Positions 1 through 6,903 of a stretch of DNA of 18,716 nt are shown one piece after another. Positions within the stretch are counted from its first letter, which is position 1. Every line of letters starts with the position of its first letter. The translations under genes and the position numbers were made by a program. Location: NCBI GenBank assembly GCA_031404455.1, contig JANNHP010000346.1:1-18716 (forward strand), in the 5' to 3' direction. This DNA comes from JANNHP01 sp031404455. GTDB taxonomy: Bacteria > Planctomycetota > JAJSAM01 > JAJVHW01. The notes beneath the pieces are model-generated. The model saw only the letters and a list, made by a program, of their open reading frames with translations. It was not told where the DNA came from and searched no databases.

Positions 1-2
1 CC

Positions 3-2081
3 CCTACAGAGGCAAAGGCAGCGGCCGCGGCAGGTGCGGATCCCCACGCGGCGTCCCCTGCCGTTGTAGGGGCGACGCATGCGTCGCCCGCCGTAGCCGG
101 ACGCAAGCGGTCGTTCGACGACTTCATAGAAAGCGTCGGTACCGTCTCCGACCCAGATTCGTCGCTTTCTCGAGAAAGCGTCGGAAACGGGTCGGAGACG
201 GTACCGACGCTTTCTTTCGACGGCTTCGTCGCCCGCCTCCGCGCCCACTACGCCCGCTACACCCCCGACTGGGTCGCCGCCGAATGCGGCATCGACGCCG
301 CCATCATTCCGACGATCGCCCGAGAGATCGGCAAGGCCCGCGGCGCCTTCGCCGCCCACGTCTGGCGCAGCGCAGCGTCCGCGCACAAGGGCGGATGGCA
401 GGTCGCGCGGTGCCTGGAATTCCTCTGCGTGCTGACGGGCTCCGTCGCGACGAAGGGCGGCACCGGACTCAACACGCAGAACAAGTTCGTCGGCGCGCCG
501 TTCAAGAAGCCGTCGCCGCAGGAGGTCTGGTCCGAACTCCTCTTCCCGCCCGAGTGGCCGCTCAGCCACCACGAACTCTCGTTCCTGCTCCCGCACCTGA
601 TCGCCGAGGGCCGCGGCCGCGTGGATGTCTACTTCACGCGCGTCTACAACCCCGTCTGGACGAACCCCGACGGTTTCTCGTGGATCGACATGCTTTCCGA
701 CGAGAGGAAGATCGGCCTCTCCGCGGCGCTCACGCCCGTGTGGAACGAGACGGCGATGTTCTCGGACTACGTGCTCCCGATGGGCATGGCGAGCGAACGC
801 CACGATCTCATGAGCCAGGAGACGCACGCGGGCCGCTGGATCGGCTTCCGTCAGCCGGTGCTCCGCGTCCTCGCCGAGCGCGACGGGAAGAAGGTCGACT
901 GGACGTATCAGGCGTCCGTCGGCGAGGTGTGGGAGGAGGACGAGTTCTGGATCGCGCTCTCGTGGGCGATCGACCCCGACGGATCGCTCGGCGTGCGCAA
1001 GCACTTCGAGTCGCCGTACCGGCCCGGCGAGCGGATCACGATCGAGGAGTACTACCGCTGGATCTTCGAGAACTCGGTCCCGGGGCTCCCCGAGGCCGCG
1101 AAGAAGGAAGGCCTGACGCCGCTCGAGTACATGCGCCGCCGCGGGTGCTTCGAGATCGCGAAGGACGTCTACGAACTCCACGAGAACACAGTCGACGTCG
1201 CCGGCGCGACGAAGGACGCGCAGGGCCGCTGGATGAAGGACGGCCACGCAATCGCCGTCGACATCGACGGGAAACCACTGGCCGGCTTCGGGACGCCGTC
1301 GAAGAAGCTCGAACTCTTCAGCCCGACGATGGCCGAGTGGGGCTTCGCGGGCGAGGCGATGCCGAACTACATCGAGAGCCACGTCCACGAATCGAAGCTC
1401 GATCGGTCGAAGGGCGAAATGGTGCTGCTCCCGACGTTCCGCCTCCCGACGCTCATCCACACGCGCAGCGGCAACTCGAAGTGGCTCTACGAGATCAGCA
1501 ACGCGAACCCCGTCTGGATCCACACGTCCGACGCCGCGCGCCTCGGCGTGAAGACGGGCGACCTGCTGCGGATCTCGACGCGCATCGGCCACTTCGTCAA
1601 TCGCGCGTGGGTGACCGAGGGCATCCGTCCCGGCGTCGTCGCGTGCTCGCACCATCTCGGGCGGTGGCGCCTCGACGGCATGCCCGGCACCGACAAGTGG
1701 TCCGCCGCGCCCGTCACGCTGGAGAAGGACGCGGCGAAGCGCCGCATCCGCCGCGTCGGCGACATCGCGCCGTTCGAGTCGAGCGATCCCGACAGCGAGC
1801 GCGTGTGGTGGAAGGACGGCGGCGTCCACCAGAACCTGACGTTCCCCGTGCAGCCGGACCCGATCTCGGGCATGCACTGCTGGCACCAGAAGGTCACCGT
1901 CGAGAAGGCTATGCCCGGCGACCGCTACGGCGACGTCGAGGTGGACACGTCGAAGTCCATGGAGGTCTTCCGCGAGTGGCTGGCGCTCGCGAAGCCGCGC
2001 GTGCAGGCGGACGGACTCCGGCGCCCGCTGTGGTTCTCGCGGGCGGTCCGTCCGTCGGCGAAGGCGTACTACAAACCGTGA
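3..2081 (+). CDS. Molybdopterin oxidoreductase (DMSO reductase superfamily), 5'-truncated by window edge
   Basis: The frame is open from the first bases to a TGA at 2079-2081, giving 692 visible residues; the start, any Fe-S motif and the first Mo-binding domains lie outside the window. From about visible residue 80 the text fits the superfamily (YTPDWVAAECGI, then TIAREIGKARGAF and LTGSVATKGGTGL). Roughly residues 473-557 form the C-terminal molybdopterin-dinucleotide-binding domain (RLPTLIHTRSGNSKW, NPVWIHTSDAARLGVKTGD, VACSHHLGRWR). Members transfer oxygen atoms or electrons using a bis-MGD cofactor; the substrate cannot be read from this part. Visible residues 1-76 look like an added low-complexity block containing several palindromes (see separate entries); conserved sequence resumes after it. 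The stop overlaps the start of the YjdF-like gene by 4 bp, so the two are probably co-translated. Family assignment is firm, specificity unknown. Confidence 0.88.
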   Translation, partial: PTEAKAAAAAGADPHAASPAVVGATHASPAVAGRKRSFDDFIESVGTVSDPDSSLSRESVGNGSETVPTLSFDGFVARLRAHYARYTPDWVAAECGIDAAIIPTIAREIGKARGAFAAHVWRSAASAHKGGWQVARCLEFLCVLTGSVATKGGTGLNTQNKFVGAPFKKPSPQEVWSELLFPPEWPLSHHELSFLLPHLIAEGRGRVDVYFTRVYNPVWTNPDGFSWIDMLSDERKIGLSAALTPVWNETAMFSDYVLPMGMASERHDLMSQETHAGRWIGFRQPVLRVLAERDGKKVDWTYQASVGEVWEEDEFWIALSWAIDPDGSLGVRKHFESPYRPGERITIEEYYRWIFENSVPGLPEAAKKEGLTPLEYMRRRGCFEIAKDVYELHENTVDVAGATKDAQGRWMKDGHAIAVDIDGKPLAGFGTPSKKLELFSPTMAEWGFAGEAMPNYIESHVHESKLDRSKGEMVLLPTFRLPTLIHTRSGNSKWLYEISNANPVWIHTSDAARLGVKTGDLLRISTRIGHFVNRAWVTEGIRPGVVACSHHLGRWRLDGMPGTDKWSAAPVTLEKDAAKRRIRRVGDIAPFESSDPDSERVWWKDGGVHQNLTFPVQPDPISGMHCWHQKVTVEKAMPGDRYGDVEVDTSKSMEVFREWLALAKPRVQADGLRRPLWFSRAVRPSAKAYYKP
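70..89. repeat. 20-bp perfect palindrome inside the oxidoreductase reading frame
   Basis: gggcgacgcatgcgtcgccc is its own reverse complement. It is preceded by tgta, and tgtagggg (65-72) pairs with cccctaca at 1-8, so the window probably starts in the right end of another copy of the same type. A further 7-bp inverted pair lies at 28-34/57-63. The stretch is translated in frame as VGATHASP within the low-complexity part of the oxidoreductase. It differs in sequence from the 42-bp cassette just downstream. Confidence 0.55.
128..170 (-). repeat. In-gene palindromic cassette, copy A (degenerate)
   Basis: 43 bp from agaaagcg to cgctttct. Its first 27 bases (128-154) are the exact reverse complement of the last 27 bases of copy B (189-215), so it is the same element in the opposite orientation. 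The right part differs (agattcgt where the intact element would have gtttccga), leaving only 8-bp terminal arms. Read in the oxidoreductase frame it encodes ESVGTVSDPDSSLS. It is separated from copy B by two bases, and the junction cgctttctcgagaaagcg (163-180) is an 18-bp perfect palindrome. Confidence 0.85.
173..215 (+). repeat. In-gene palindromic cassette, copy B
   Basis: 43 bp with 12-bp terminal inverted repeats: agaaagcgtcgg at 173-184 and ccgacgctttct at 204-215. Positions 173-215 match the minus strand of 3726-3768 without a mismatch, although the host genes are unrelated. From the GAA at 174 it encodes ESVGNGSETVPTLS in the oxidoreductase frame, exactly 14 codons. Together with copy A it forms an inverted pair with 27-bp perfect arms and a 34-bp spacer. 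Confidence 0.92.
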
Positions 2082-2695
2082 CGACTCGCGCGTATCCGAT
2101 CGCGTTGCTCATCGCGTTCGTAGCGGTCGGCGCCGTCACCGCGATCCATCCGACGTCGTACTTCAACTGGATCTCCGAGACGTTCCCCTCGTGGCTCGGC
2201 GTCGGGATCCTCGTCGCGACGCACCGGCGGTTCCCGATGACGCCGATCTCGCACACGCTGGTGTTCGTCTTCGCGGTGATCCTCCTCATCGGCGGCCACT
2301 ACACGTACGCGATGGTTCCCATGGGCGAGTGGATGAAGGGCTGGTTCGGGTTCGAGCGCAACCACTTCGACCGTCTCGGGCACTTCTTCCAGGGCGTGAT
2401 CCCCGCCATGCTCGCCAGGGAACTCCTGCTCAGGCGGTCGAAGTTGCACGCCGGAACGCGCCTCTTCTTCCTCTGCTCCGCCGCATCTCTCGCCATCAGC
2501 GCGCTCTACGAGATCTTCGAGTGGCAGTACGCGATCGCGTTCGGCGGCGACAAGGCGACCGACTTCCTCGGCTCGCAGGGCGACCCGTGGGACGCGCAGC
2601 AGGACATGACGATGGCGATCCTCGGCGCGATGTCGGCGCAGTTGCTGCTGTCGCGGTGGCACGACCGGCAGATCGAGCGCGTCGTCGAGCCCTGA
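2078..2695 (+). CDS. YjdF/DUF2238-family integral membrane protein
   Basis: 205 residues starting at GTG 2078, which overlaps the oxidoreductase stop (GTGA at 2078-2081). About five hydrophobic segments are visible, near residues 6-23, 37-48, 58-73, 103-116 and 128-146, with another around 178-192. Conserved family motifs are GGHYTYAMVP (72-81), RNHFDRLGHFFQG (94-106), ALYEIFEW (142-149) and FLGSQGDPWDAQQDM (163-177). The family includes E. coli YjdF, an inner-membrane protein of unknown biochemical function. The overlap suggests coupling to the upstream molybdoenzyme; a role as membrane partner is speculation, since no haem or quinone ligand pattern is evident. Length is normal for the family. 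Confidence 0.9.
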   Translation: MTTRAYPIALLIAFVAVGAVTAIHPTSYFNWISETFPSWLGVGILVATHRRFPMTPISHTLVFVFAVILLIGGHYTYAMVPMGEWMKGWFGFERNHFDRLGHFFQGVIPAMLARELLLRRSKLHAGTRLFFLCSAASLAISALYEIFEWQYAIAFGGDKATDFLGSQGDPWDAQQDMTMAILGAMSAQLLLSRWHDRQIERVVEP

Positions 2696-2744
2696 AGGTG
2701 CGCGGTGCCCCGATGACGGCCTGAGACGGCAACGTCCGAGCCGT

Positions 2745-4193
2745 TCACTCGTGCCGAAGCGCCACGACCGGGTCGACGCGCGCGGCCCGGAGCGCCGGGA
2801 CGAGCGCCGCGATGAGCCCTACGCCCACCGAGAACGCGAGCCCGCCGCCGAGGAGCCACCACGGGAACACGAAGAGCGTGGCCTCGAACGGCATCATCGT
2901 CGCCTTCTCGATCAACTGGCGTCCCTGCTGGTTCCCGATCGCGCCGAGTCCGACGGAGAGGCCGATCCCGAGAACGCCGCCCGCGAGGCCGAGGATCGCG
3001 GACTCGGCGAGGAAGAGAGCCGCCACGTCGCGATCGGTCGCGCCGAGCGCCTTCAGGAGTCCGATCTCGCGCGTGCGTTCGAGGACGCTCATCACCATCG
3101 TGTTGACGATGCCGAGCGCCGCCACGAACACGGCCACGAACGCGAGGAACCCGGCCACGATCGTCGCGCCCTTCAGCCACTTCTTGATGCCGTCGAACGC
3201 CTCGCGCACGGAGCGCACCTGGAGTCCACGCGCGGCGACGGCTTCCTCGACGCGTGCGGCGTCCTCCGTCGTCTTCGCCACGAGCAGCATCGAGCGCGGT
3301 CCTTCGCGTCCCGGGCGGCGGTCGACGAGCGCGCGCGCCGTCGTCTGCGGGAGGAAGAGGTCGGCCTGCATGGCCCACACCTCGTCGACGAACGCGGCGG
3401 ACTCGCTGCCGAACCGCTCGCGGAGCACGCCGACGATCTCGAGGTCCTCGGTGAAGAGCGGCGGAGCGTCCGGCTTCGGCGCCGTCAGTCCCGGCAGGAA
3501 CGCCGCGAGACCGCCGCCGCCGGCGCGAGCCGAGAGCCGCATCGTCCGTCCGATGAGCGCCGACTGCGCCGCGTCGCTCGTGAACCCCATCTCGTAGAGG
3601 AGCAGTTCGTGGACGACGACGGCCCGTTCGTCGTCGGACGTGAACCAGCGCCCCGCGAGCAGTCGCTTCGGGTAGTGCTCGTGCTGCGCCGGCGCGCCGA
3701 TCGACAGCGCCTCGCGCGGCGCGCGAGAAAGCGTCGGTACCGTCTCCGACCCGTTTCCGACGCTTTCTATCTCGACGCCGTAGCGGTCCTGCACGAACGC
3801 GCGCGCCGACTCGACGCCCGGCAGCGCCGCGAGATCGCGCTCGGTCGCGGCGTCGATCATGCGGATCGGGATCTGGAAGGGTGGACCTCCGTAGCCGCGC
3901 TTCAGGAACGTGCGCTTCAGGCGCGCGCGCTTCACGTCGTCCATCTCGCCCTTCACCTCGGGGACGCTGCCCATCTTCCCGACGGTGCCGAATCCAGGCA
4001 TCACCATGACGTGCCGCAGTTGCTCGTCGGAGGTGAGCAGCGAATCGATGACGCCGTCGAGGCCGAGCGCCAGCGAGAGGATGAGCGCGAGCGCCAGCGT
4101 GCCGACCGTGACCCCGCCTCCGGTCAGGACCATCCGCGAGCGGTTCGCGAGGAGTGCGTGCACCGATTCGCGCAGCAGGTCGCCCGTCTTCAC
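2745..4193 (-). CDS. MacB/FtsX-type ABC transporter permease carrying an in-gene palindromic cassette
   Basis: 482 residues from GTG 4193, whose GTGA overlaps the stop of the ABC ATPase. The layout is that of MacB/LolC permeases: one membrane segment at about 22-45, a large extracytoplasmic domain (about 50-335), then three membrane segments (about 343-366, 396-418, 446-468) forming the FtsX domain. Within it are NTMVMSVLERTREIGLLKALGA (split here: NTMVMSVLERT, then REIGLLKALGA) and the C-terminal LRAARVDPVVALRHE. Such permeases work with a LolD/MacB ATPase to export peptides, lipoproteins or drugs mechanically; the substrate is unknown. Residues 143-156 (ESVGNGSETVPTLS) come from an inserted repeat in the extracytoplasmic domain, between RYGVEI and RAPREALSIG. 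Since the flanking domain is intact and the frame open, the protein is probably functional. Confidence 0.92.
   Translation of the reverse strand: MKTGDLLRESVHALLANRSRMVLTGGGVTVGTLALALILSLALGLDGVIDSLLTSDEQLRHVMVMPGFGTVGKMGSVPEVKGEMDDVKRARLKRTFLKRGYGGPPFQIPIRMIDAATERDLAALPGVESARAFVQDRYGVEIESVGNGSETVPTLSRAPREALSIGAPAQHEHYPKRLLAGRWFTSDDERAVVVHELLLYEMGFTSDAAQSALIGRTMRLSARAGGGGLAAFLPGLTAPKPDAPPLFTEDLEIVGVLRERFGSESAAFVDEVWAMQADLFLPQTTARALVDRRPGREGPRSMLLVAKTTEDAARVEEAVAARGLQVRSVREAFDGIKKWLKGATIVAGFLAFVAVFVAALGIVNTMVMSVLERTREIGLLKALGATDRDVAALFLAESAILGLAGGVLGIGLSVGLGAIGNQQGRQLIEKATMMPFEATLFVFPWWLLGGGLAFSVGVGLIAALVPALRAARVDPVVALRHE
3726..3768 (-). repeat. In-gene palindromic cassette, copy C (in ABC permease)
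   Basis: On the minus strand this reads agaaagcgtcgg, a 19-base centre, then ccgacgctttct, identical over 43 bases to copy B at 173-215. The GAA codon at 3767-3765 opens 14 codons encoding ESVGNGSETVPTLS in the permease frame. No direct repeat is obvious at its borders. The intact element has no stop codon in any of the six frames, so frame alone would not exclude the other phases. Confidence 0.92.
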
Positions 4194-4882
4194 GCCCGCA
4201 CTGCTTCTGACGCCACGACGCGGCCGTCCTTCATCGTCACGCGCCGCGACGCGTAGCGATCCGCGAGGTCGGCCTCGTGCGTGATCATCACGACCGTGGC
4301 GCCGCGCTCGCGCCGCAGCCGGGCGAGGATCTCCATCACCTCTCCGGCGGTCGCCGAGTCGAGATTGCCCGTCGGCTCGTCGCAGAGCAAGAGCGGCGGC
4401 TTCCTGACGAGCGCCCGCGCGATCGCCACGCGCTGCTGCTCGCCTCCCGAGAGCTCCGACGGCGCGTGGTCGCGCCGCTCGGCGAGGCCGACCGCGTCGA
4501 GCGCCTCCTCCGCGAGCCGCCGCCGCTCGGAGACGGGCGTGCCGTCGAGCGCGAGCGGCAGTTCCACGTTCTGGGTCGCGCTCCTGCCGGGCAGGAGATG
4601 GTAGGACTGGAAGACGATGCCGATCTTCGTGGCGCGGTAGCGCGCGAGGCCCGCGGGCGTCAGCGCGCCGAGGTCGTCGCCCGCGACGCGCACGGTCCCG
4701 CCGTCGGCGCGGTCGAGCCCGGCGAGGAGGTTCATCAGCGTGGACTTCCCCGACCCGGACCGTCCGAGCACCGCGACGAACTCGCCCGCAAGGACGTCGA
4801 GGTCGACGCCGGCGAGCGCCGTCACCGCCGCGGTCCCGCGGCCGTAGCGTTTCAGGACTCCGCGGAGTTCGACGAGAGGCAT
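4190..4882 (-). CDS. ABC transporter ATP-binding protein, LolD/MacB type
   Basis: 230 residues from ATG 4882. All nucleotide-binding motifs are present: Walker A GRSGSGKST (40-48), Q-loop FQSYHLL (91-97), signature LSGGEQQ (144-150), Walker B LLLCDEP (164-170) followed by TGNLDS, and the H-loop histidine 202 (ITHEAD). The TGNLD after Walker B and the short length are typical of the LolD/MacB/FtsE class, which pairs with FtsX-like permeases. The gene overlaps the permease start by 4 bp, so the two form one exporter unit. No convincing Shine-Dalgarno is visible before this ATG, whose gene lies 53 bp after the phosphoesterase stop. Confidence 0.95.
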   Translation of the reverse strand: MPLVELRGVLKRYGRGTAAVTALAGVDLDVLAGEFVAVLGRSGSGKSTLMNLLAGLDRADGGTVRVAGDDLGALTPAGLARYRATKIGIVFQSYHLLPGRSATQNVELPLALDGTPVSERRRLAEEALDAVGLAERRDHAPSELSGGEQQRVAIARALVRKPPLLLCDEPTGNLDSATAGEVMEILARLRRERGATVVMITHEADLADRYASRRVTMKDGRVVASEAVRA

Positions 4883-4902
4883 CGCTTGAGTGTGTTCGAA
4901 CC

Positions 4903-4919
4903 GCGCGCGGGCCGCGCGC
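4903..4919. other. G+C-rich dyad between phosphoesterase and ABC ATPase genes
   Basis: gcgcgcgg-g-ccgcgcgc is a near-perfect dyad in the 53-bp gap, able to form a 7-bp stem with a 3-nt loop in minus-strand transcripts. It could attenuate transcription between the two genes. There is no following U tract, so calling it an intrinsic terminator is not justified. Confidence 0.3.
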
Positions 4920-4935
4920 ATTCCGGAGGCGGCGG

Positions 4936-6882
4936 CTACCGGCGCGTCTCGTCGAGCTTCGGCGCGCCGACGGGCCACCCGTGGTTCTCGTTGCCGGAGT
5001 CGTCGAGGAAGACGCCGTGCTCGTCGACGTCGAAGTGGAGGAGGAGCACCGTGGCGTCGTCGCGCTCGAACGTCTTCGAAGGCGTGAACGCGGCGGAGTA
5101 GCGCGCGGTGCGCGAGAGCCGCACCTCGTCCACCTCGCCCGTGAACGGGTTCACCGGACGGCCGTCGGCGCCCGGATCCGCGCCGACGTAGAGCGGGAAG
5201 TCGTTCGTCGTCACGGCGCCCGCCGCGTCCTGGTCGTCGGCGACCTTCCCGTCCACGAAGAGCCTGGCCCGCGCGCCGTCGTGCACGAGCGCGAGATGGA
5301 CCCAGTCGTCGGGCGCGATCCGGTTCTTCGCGTCGAGGGTCACGTACCCGGGCTTCTTCGTGCCGGGCATGCGAGGCAGGTGAACGAACCCCGTCGGCGC
5401 CGTACGGTCGCGCGAACCGTCGTTCCACTGGATCCCGAAGGAGCTCCACTCGGTCTTCGACACCACCGTCATCGTCCGCGGAGAGCCCTTGCTCTTCGCC
5501 CAGCACTCGAGCGTGAACTGCTTGAACGTCGTCTCCGCGCGCGTCAGCGCGACGCGCACGAAGCTCTCTCCGTCGAGCACGACGGACTTCTGGACCGACG
5601 ACTTCGAGCGGGCGACGCCGACGAGCTTCACGGGGACGGACGCCGTCGCCCGGATCGGCTGCCCGAGGCCGCTCGCGAGCGGGTACGTGATCGTCGCCTT
5701 CACCTCGATCGACGGCCGCTTCTGCTCGAACGCGGGGGCGCGCGCGGCGACCGGGATGCGCGCGACGCCGCCCGCGGCGACGATCCCCGACGCCTGACGG
5801 GGCACGAGCGTCCAGCCGTCTTCGGCCTCGATGCTCGCCTCGTACGGGATCGCGCGGTCGGTGGCGTTGCGTACCACCACCTGGAAGCCGGACTCGCGCC
5901 CCGCGCCGAACGCGATCGCGGGCGTGCCCTCGACGTCGAGCCACTCGCCGCGCACGAGGTCGTTCATCGCGTCCACCTCGGCGCCGAGCACGGCGTCGGA
6001 GCCCATGACCGTGCCGACCGGCAGCAGCGCCATCGTGAGGCGGTCGCGGCGGACCTTCACGTGCGCGATGTGCTGGAACGAGGCCGTCTCGAGGGCCTTC
6101 GCGGGCGGCTCCGCGCCGGTCATCCCGAGGACGAAGTAGTGGATGCCGTCCCGGACGCCGTCGTCGCGGTACGTGTGCAGGTGCCCGCAGAAGACGGCGC
6201 GGACGCGGCCGTCGGCGGCGAGGAGTCGGTGCACGTCGGGCCAGTTGCAGCCCTCGTAGAGCCAGCGCGGGTGGTGAAGGAAGACGAGGACCTGCTCGGC
6301 CTTCGTCGCCGCGAGATCCTTCTTCAGCCAGTCGATCTGCTCCGCGCTCAGGTTCTGGTCCTTCGCCGGGTCGGCGAAGGAGAGCGCCTCGTCGGAGAAG
6401 AGGCACACGACGTGCGCCCAGCGGTGGTCGAACGAGTAGTAGAGCGGCCCGAAGTTCTCCTTGTAGAGCGCGGCGTTGCCCTCGGGGTTCGCCTTGCCGC
6501 CGTAGACGTCGTGGTTGCCGACGACCGGATACCACGGCGCAACGAGCCGCGACATGACGGCGCGGTACTGCGCCGCCTGCTTCAGCCAGACTTCCGGCCC
6601 GGTGTAGCCCTGGACCATGTCGCCGACGGTCATGACGAAGTCGGGATCGAGCCTGTTGGCCGTCTCCACGCCCTGCTCGAGGATGCGAACCCCTTCCGGC
6701 TTCCCGCCCGTGCGGTCGCCGAAGACGACGAACGAGAAGCCGTCGTCTTGCCGCGGCGCGCGAAGTTCCACCGCCGAGTCCGTCCCGGCGTTGACCTTCG
6801 GCGGTTCGTCCTGCGCGAAGCCGGCGCGCAGCGCGAACGCCGCGGCCAGCGCCGCGGCGAACCCGAGAGGGTGGCGGATCAT
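4936..6882 (-). CDS. Secreted metallophosphoesterase with C-terminal LamG/concanavalin A-like domain
   Basis: 648 residues from ATG 6882. A signal peptide is visible (MIRHPLGFAAALAAAFALRAGFAQ). The calcineurin-like phosphoesterase domain spans about 45-290, with metal-binding blocks GDRTGG (55-60), VGDMVQG (86-92), GNHD (122-125), FLHHPRW (201-207) and CGHLHTYR (232-239). The first block has GDRT where many relatives have GDxH or GDTQ. An Ig-like or linker region follows (about 310-425), then a LamG-type jelly roll (about 432-647) with FTLECWAK, DDWVHLALVHDG, LFVDGK, TGEVDEVRLSRTARY. Such proteins hydrolyse phosphomono- or diesters outside the cytoplasm, with the LamG part probably binding glycan or protein; the substrate is unknown. 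The gene starts 21 bp from divergent mqnB. Confidence 0.9.
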   Translation of the reverse strand: MIRHPLGFAAALAAAFALRAGFAQDEPPKVNAGTDSAVELRAPRQDDGFSFVVFGDRTGGKPEGVRILEQGVETANRLDPDFVMTVGDMVQGYTGPEVWLKQAAQYRAVMSRLVAPWYPVVGNHDVYGGKANPEGNAALYKENFGPLYYSFDHRWAHVVCLFSDEALSFADPAKDQNLSAEQIDWLKKDLAATKAEQVLVFLHHPRWLYEGCNWPDVHRLLAADGRVRAVFCGHLHTYRDDGVRDGIHYFVLGMTGAEPPAKALETASFQHIAHVKVRRDRLTMALLPVGTVMGSDAVLGAEVDAMNDLVRGEWLDVEGTPAIAFGAGRESGFQVVVRNATDRAIPYEASIEAEDGWTLVPRQASGIVAAGGVARIPVAARAPAFEQKRPSIEVKATITYPLASGLGQPIRATASVPVKLVGVARSKSSVQKSVVLDGESFVRVALTRAETTFKQFTLECWAKSKGSPRTMTVVSKTEWSSFGIQWNDGSRDRTAPTGFVHLPRMPGTKKPGYVTLDAKNRIAPDDWVHLALVHDGARARLFVDGKVADDQDAAGAVTTNDFPLYVGADPGADGRPVNPFTGEVDEVRLSRTARYSAAFTPSKTFERDDATVLLLHFDVDEHGVFLDDSGNENHGWPVGAPKLDETRR

Positions 6883-6903
6883 GCGGGCTAGTATCGCCTC
6901 GCC
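6883..6903. promoter_or_regulatory. Very short divergent promoter region with overlapping -10-like hexamers
   Basis: Only 21 bp separate two divergent start codons. On the plus strand TAGTAT (6889-6894) lies 9 nt before the GTG of mqnB. On the minus strand GATACT (6895-6890) lies 7 nt before the ATG of the phosphoesterase. Both fit a -10 element serving a leaderless transcript, and they share five bases. The -35 regions would lie inside the opposite genes and are not recognisable. This is an inference from position and sequence only. Confidence 0.35.

Larger units (their letters stand above)
114..229 (+). repeat. Double-cassette insertion with flanking direct repeats
   Basis: The pair of cassettes is bracketed by ttcgacgacttcat (114-127) and ttcgacggcttcgt (216-229), matching at 12 of 14 positions and encoding FDDFI and FDGFV. 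The step from one repeat to the other is 102 bp, exactly 34 codons, so removing it restores an uninterrupted frame. This looks like a target-site duplication or a small duplication that accompanied insertion, but the two mismatches leave chance similarity possible. Confidence 0.55.

Noticed and set aside
128..215. Inverted repeats as a CRISPR array or an insertion sequence
   Set aside because: There are no regularly spaced direct repeats with unique spacers and no cas gene. The unit is far too short for an insertion sequence, and no transposase is present in the window.
128..215. Hairpin as an intrinsic terminator
   Set aside because: It lies inside an open frame with conserved protein downstream and lacks a T tract.
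2696..2744. Bidirectional terminator between the YjdF-like gene and the permease
   Set aside because: Only a 5-bp stem (acggc/gccgt) can be found in the 49-bp convergent gap, and no T tract is present.
2751..4256. Plus-strand open frame of about 500 codons across the ABC permease
   Set aside because: The minus strand encodes a full MacB/FtsX-type permease with membrane segments; the plus translation is charged and repetitive without motifs.
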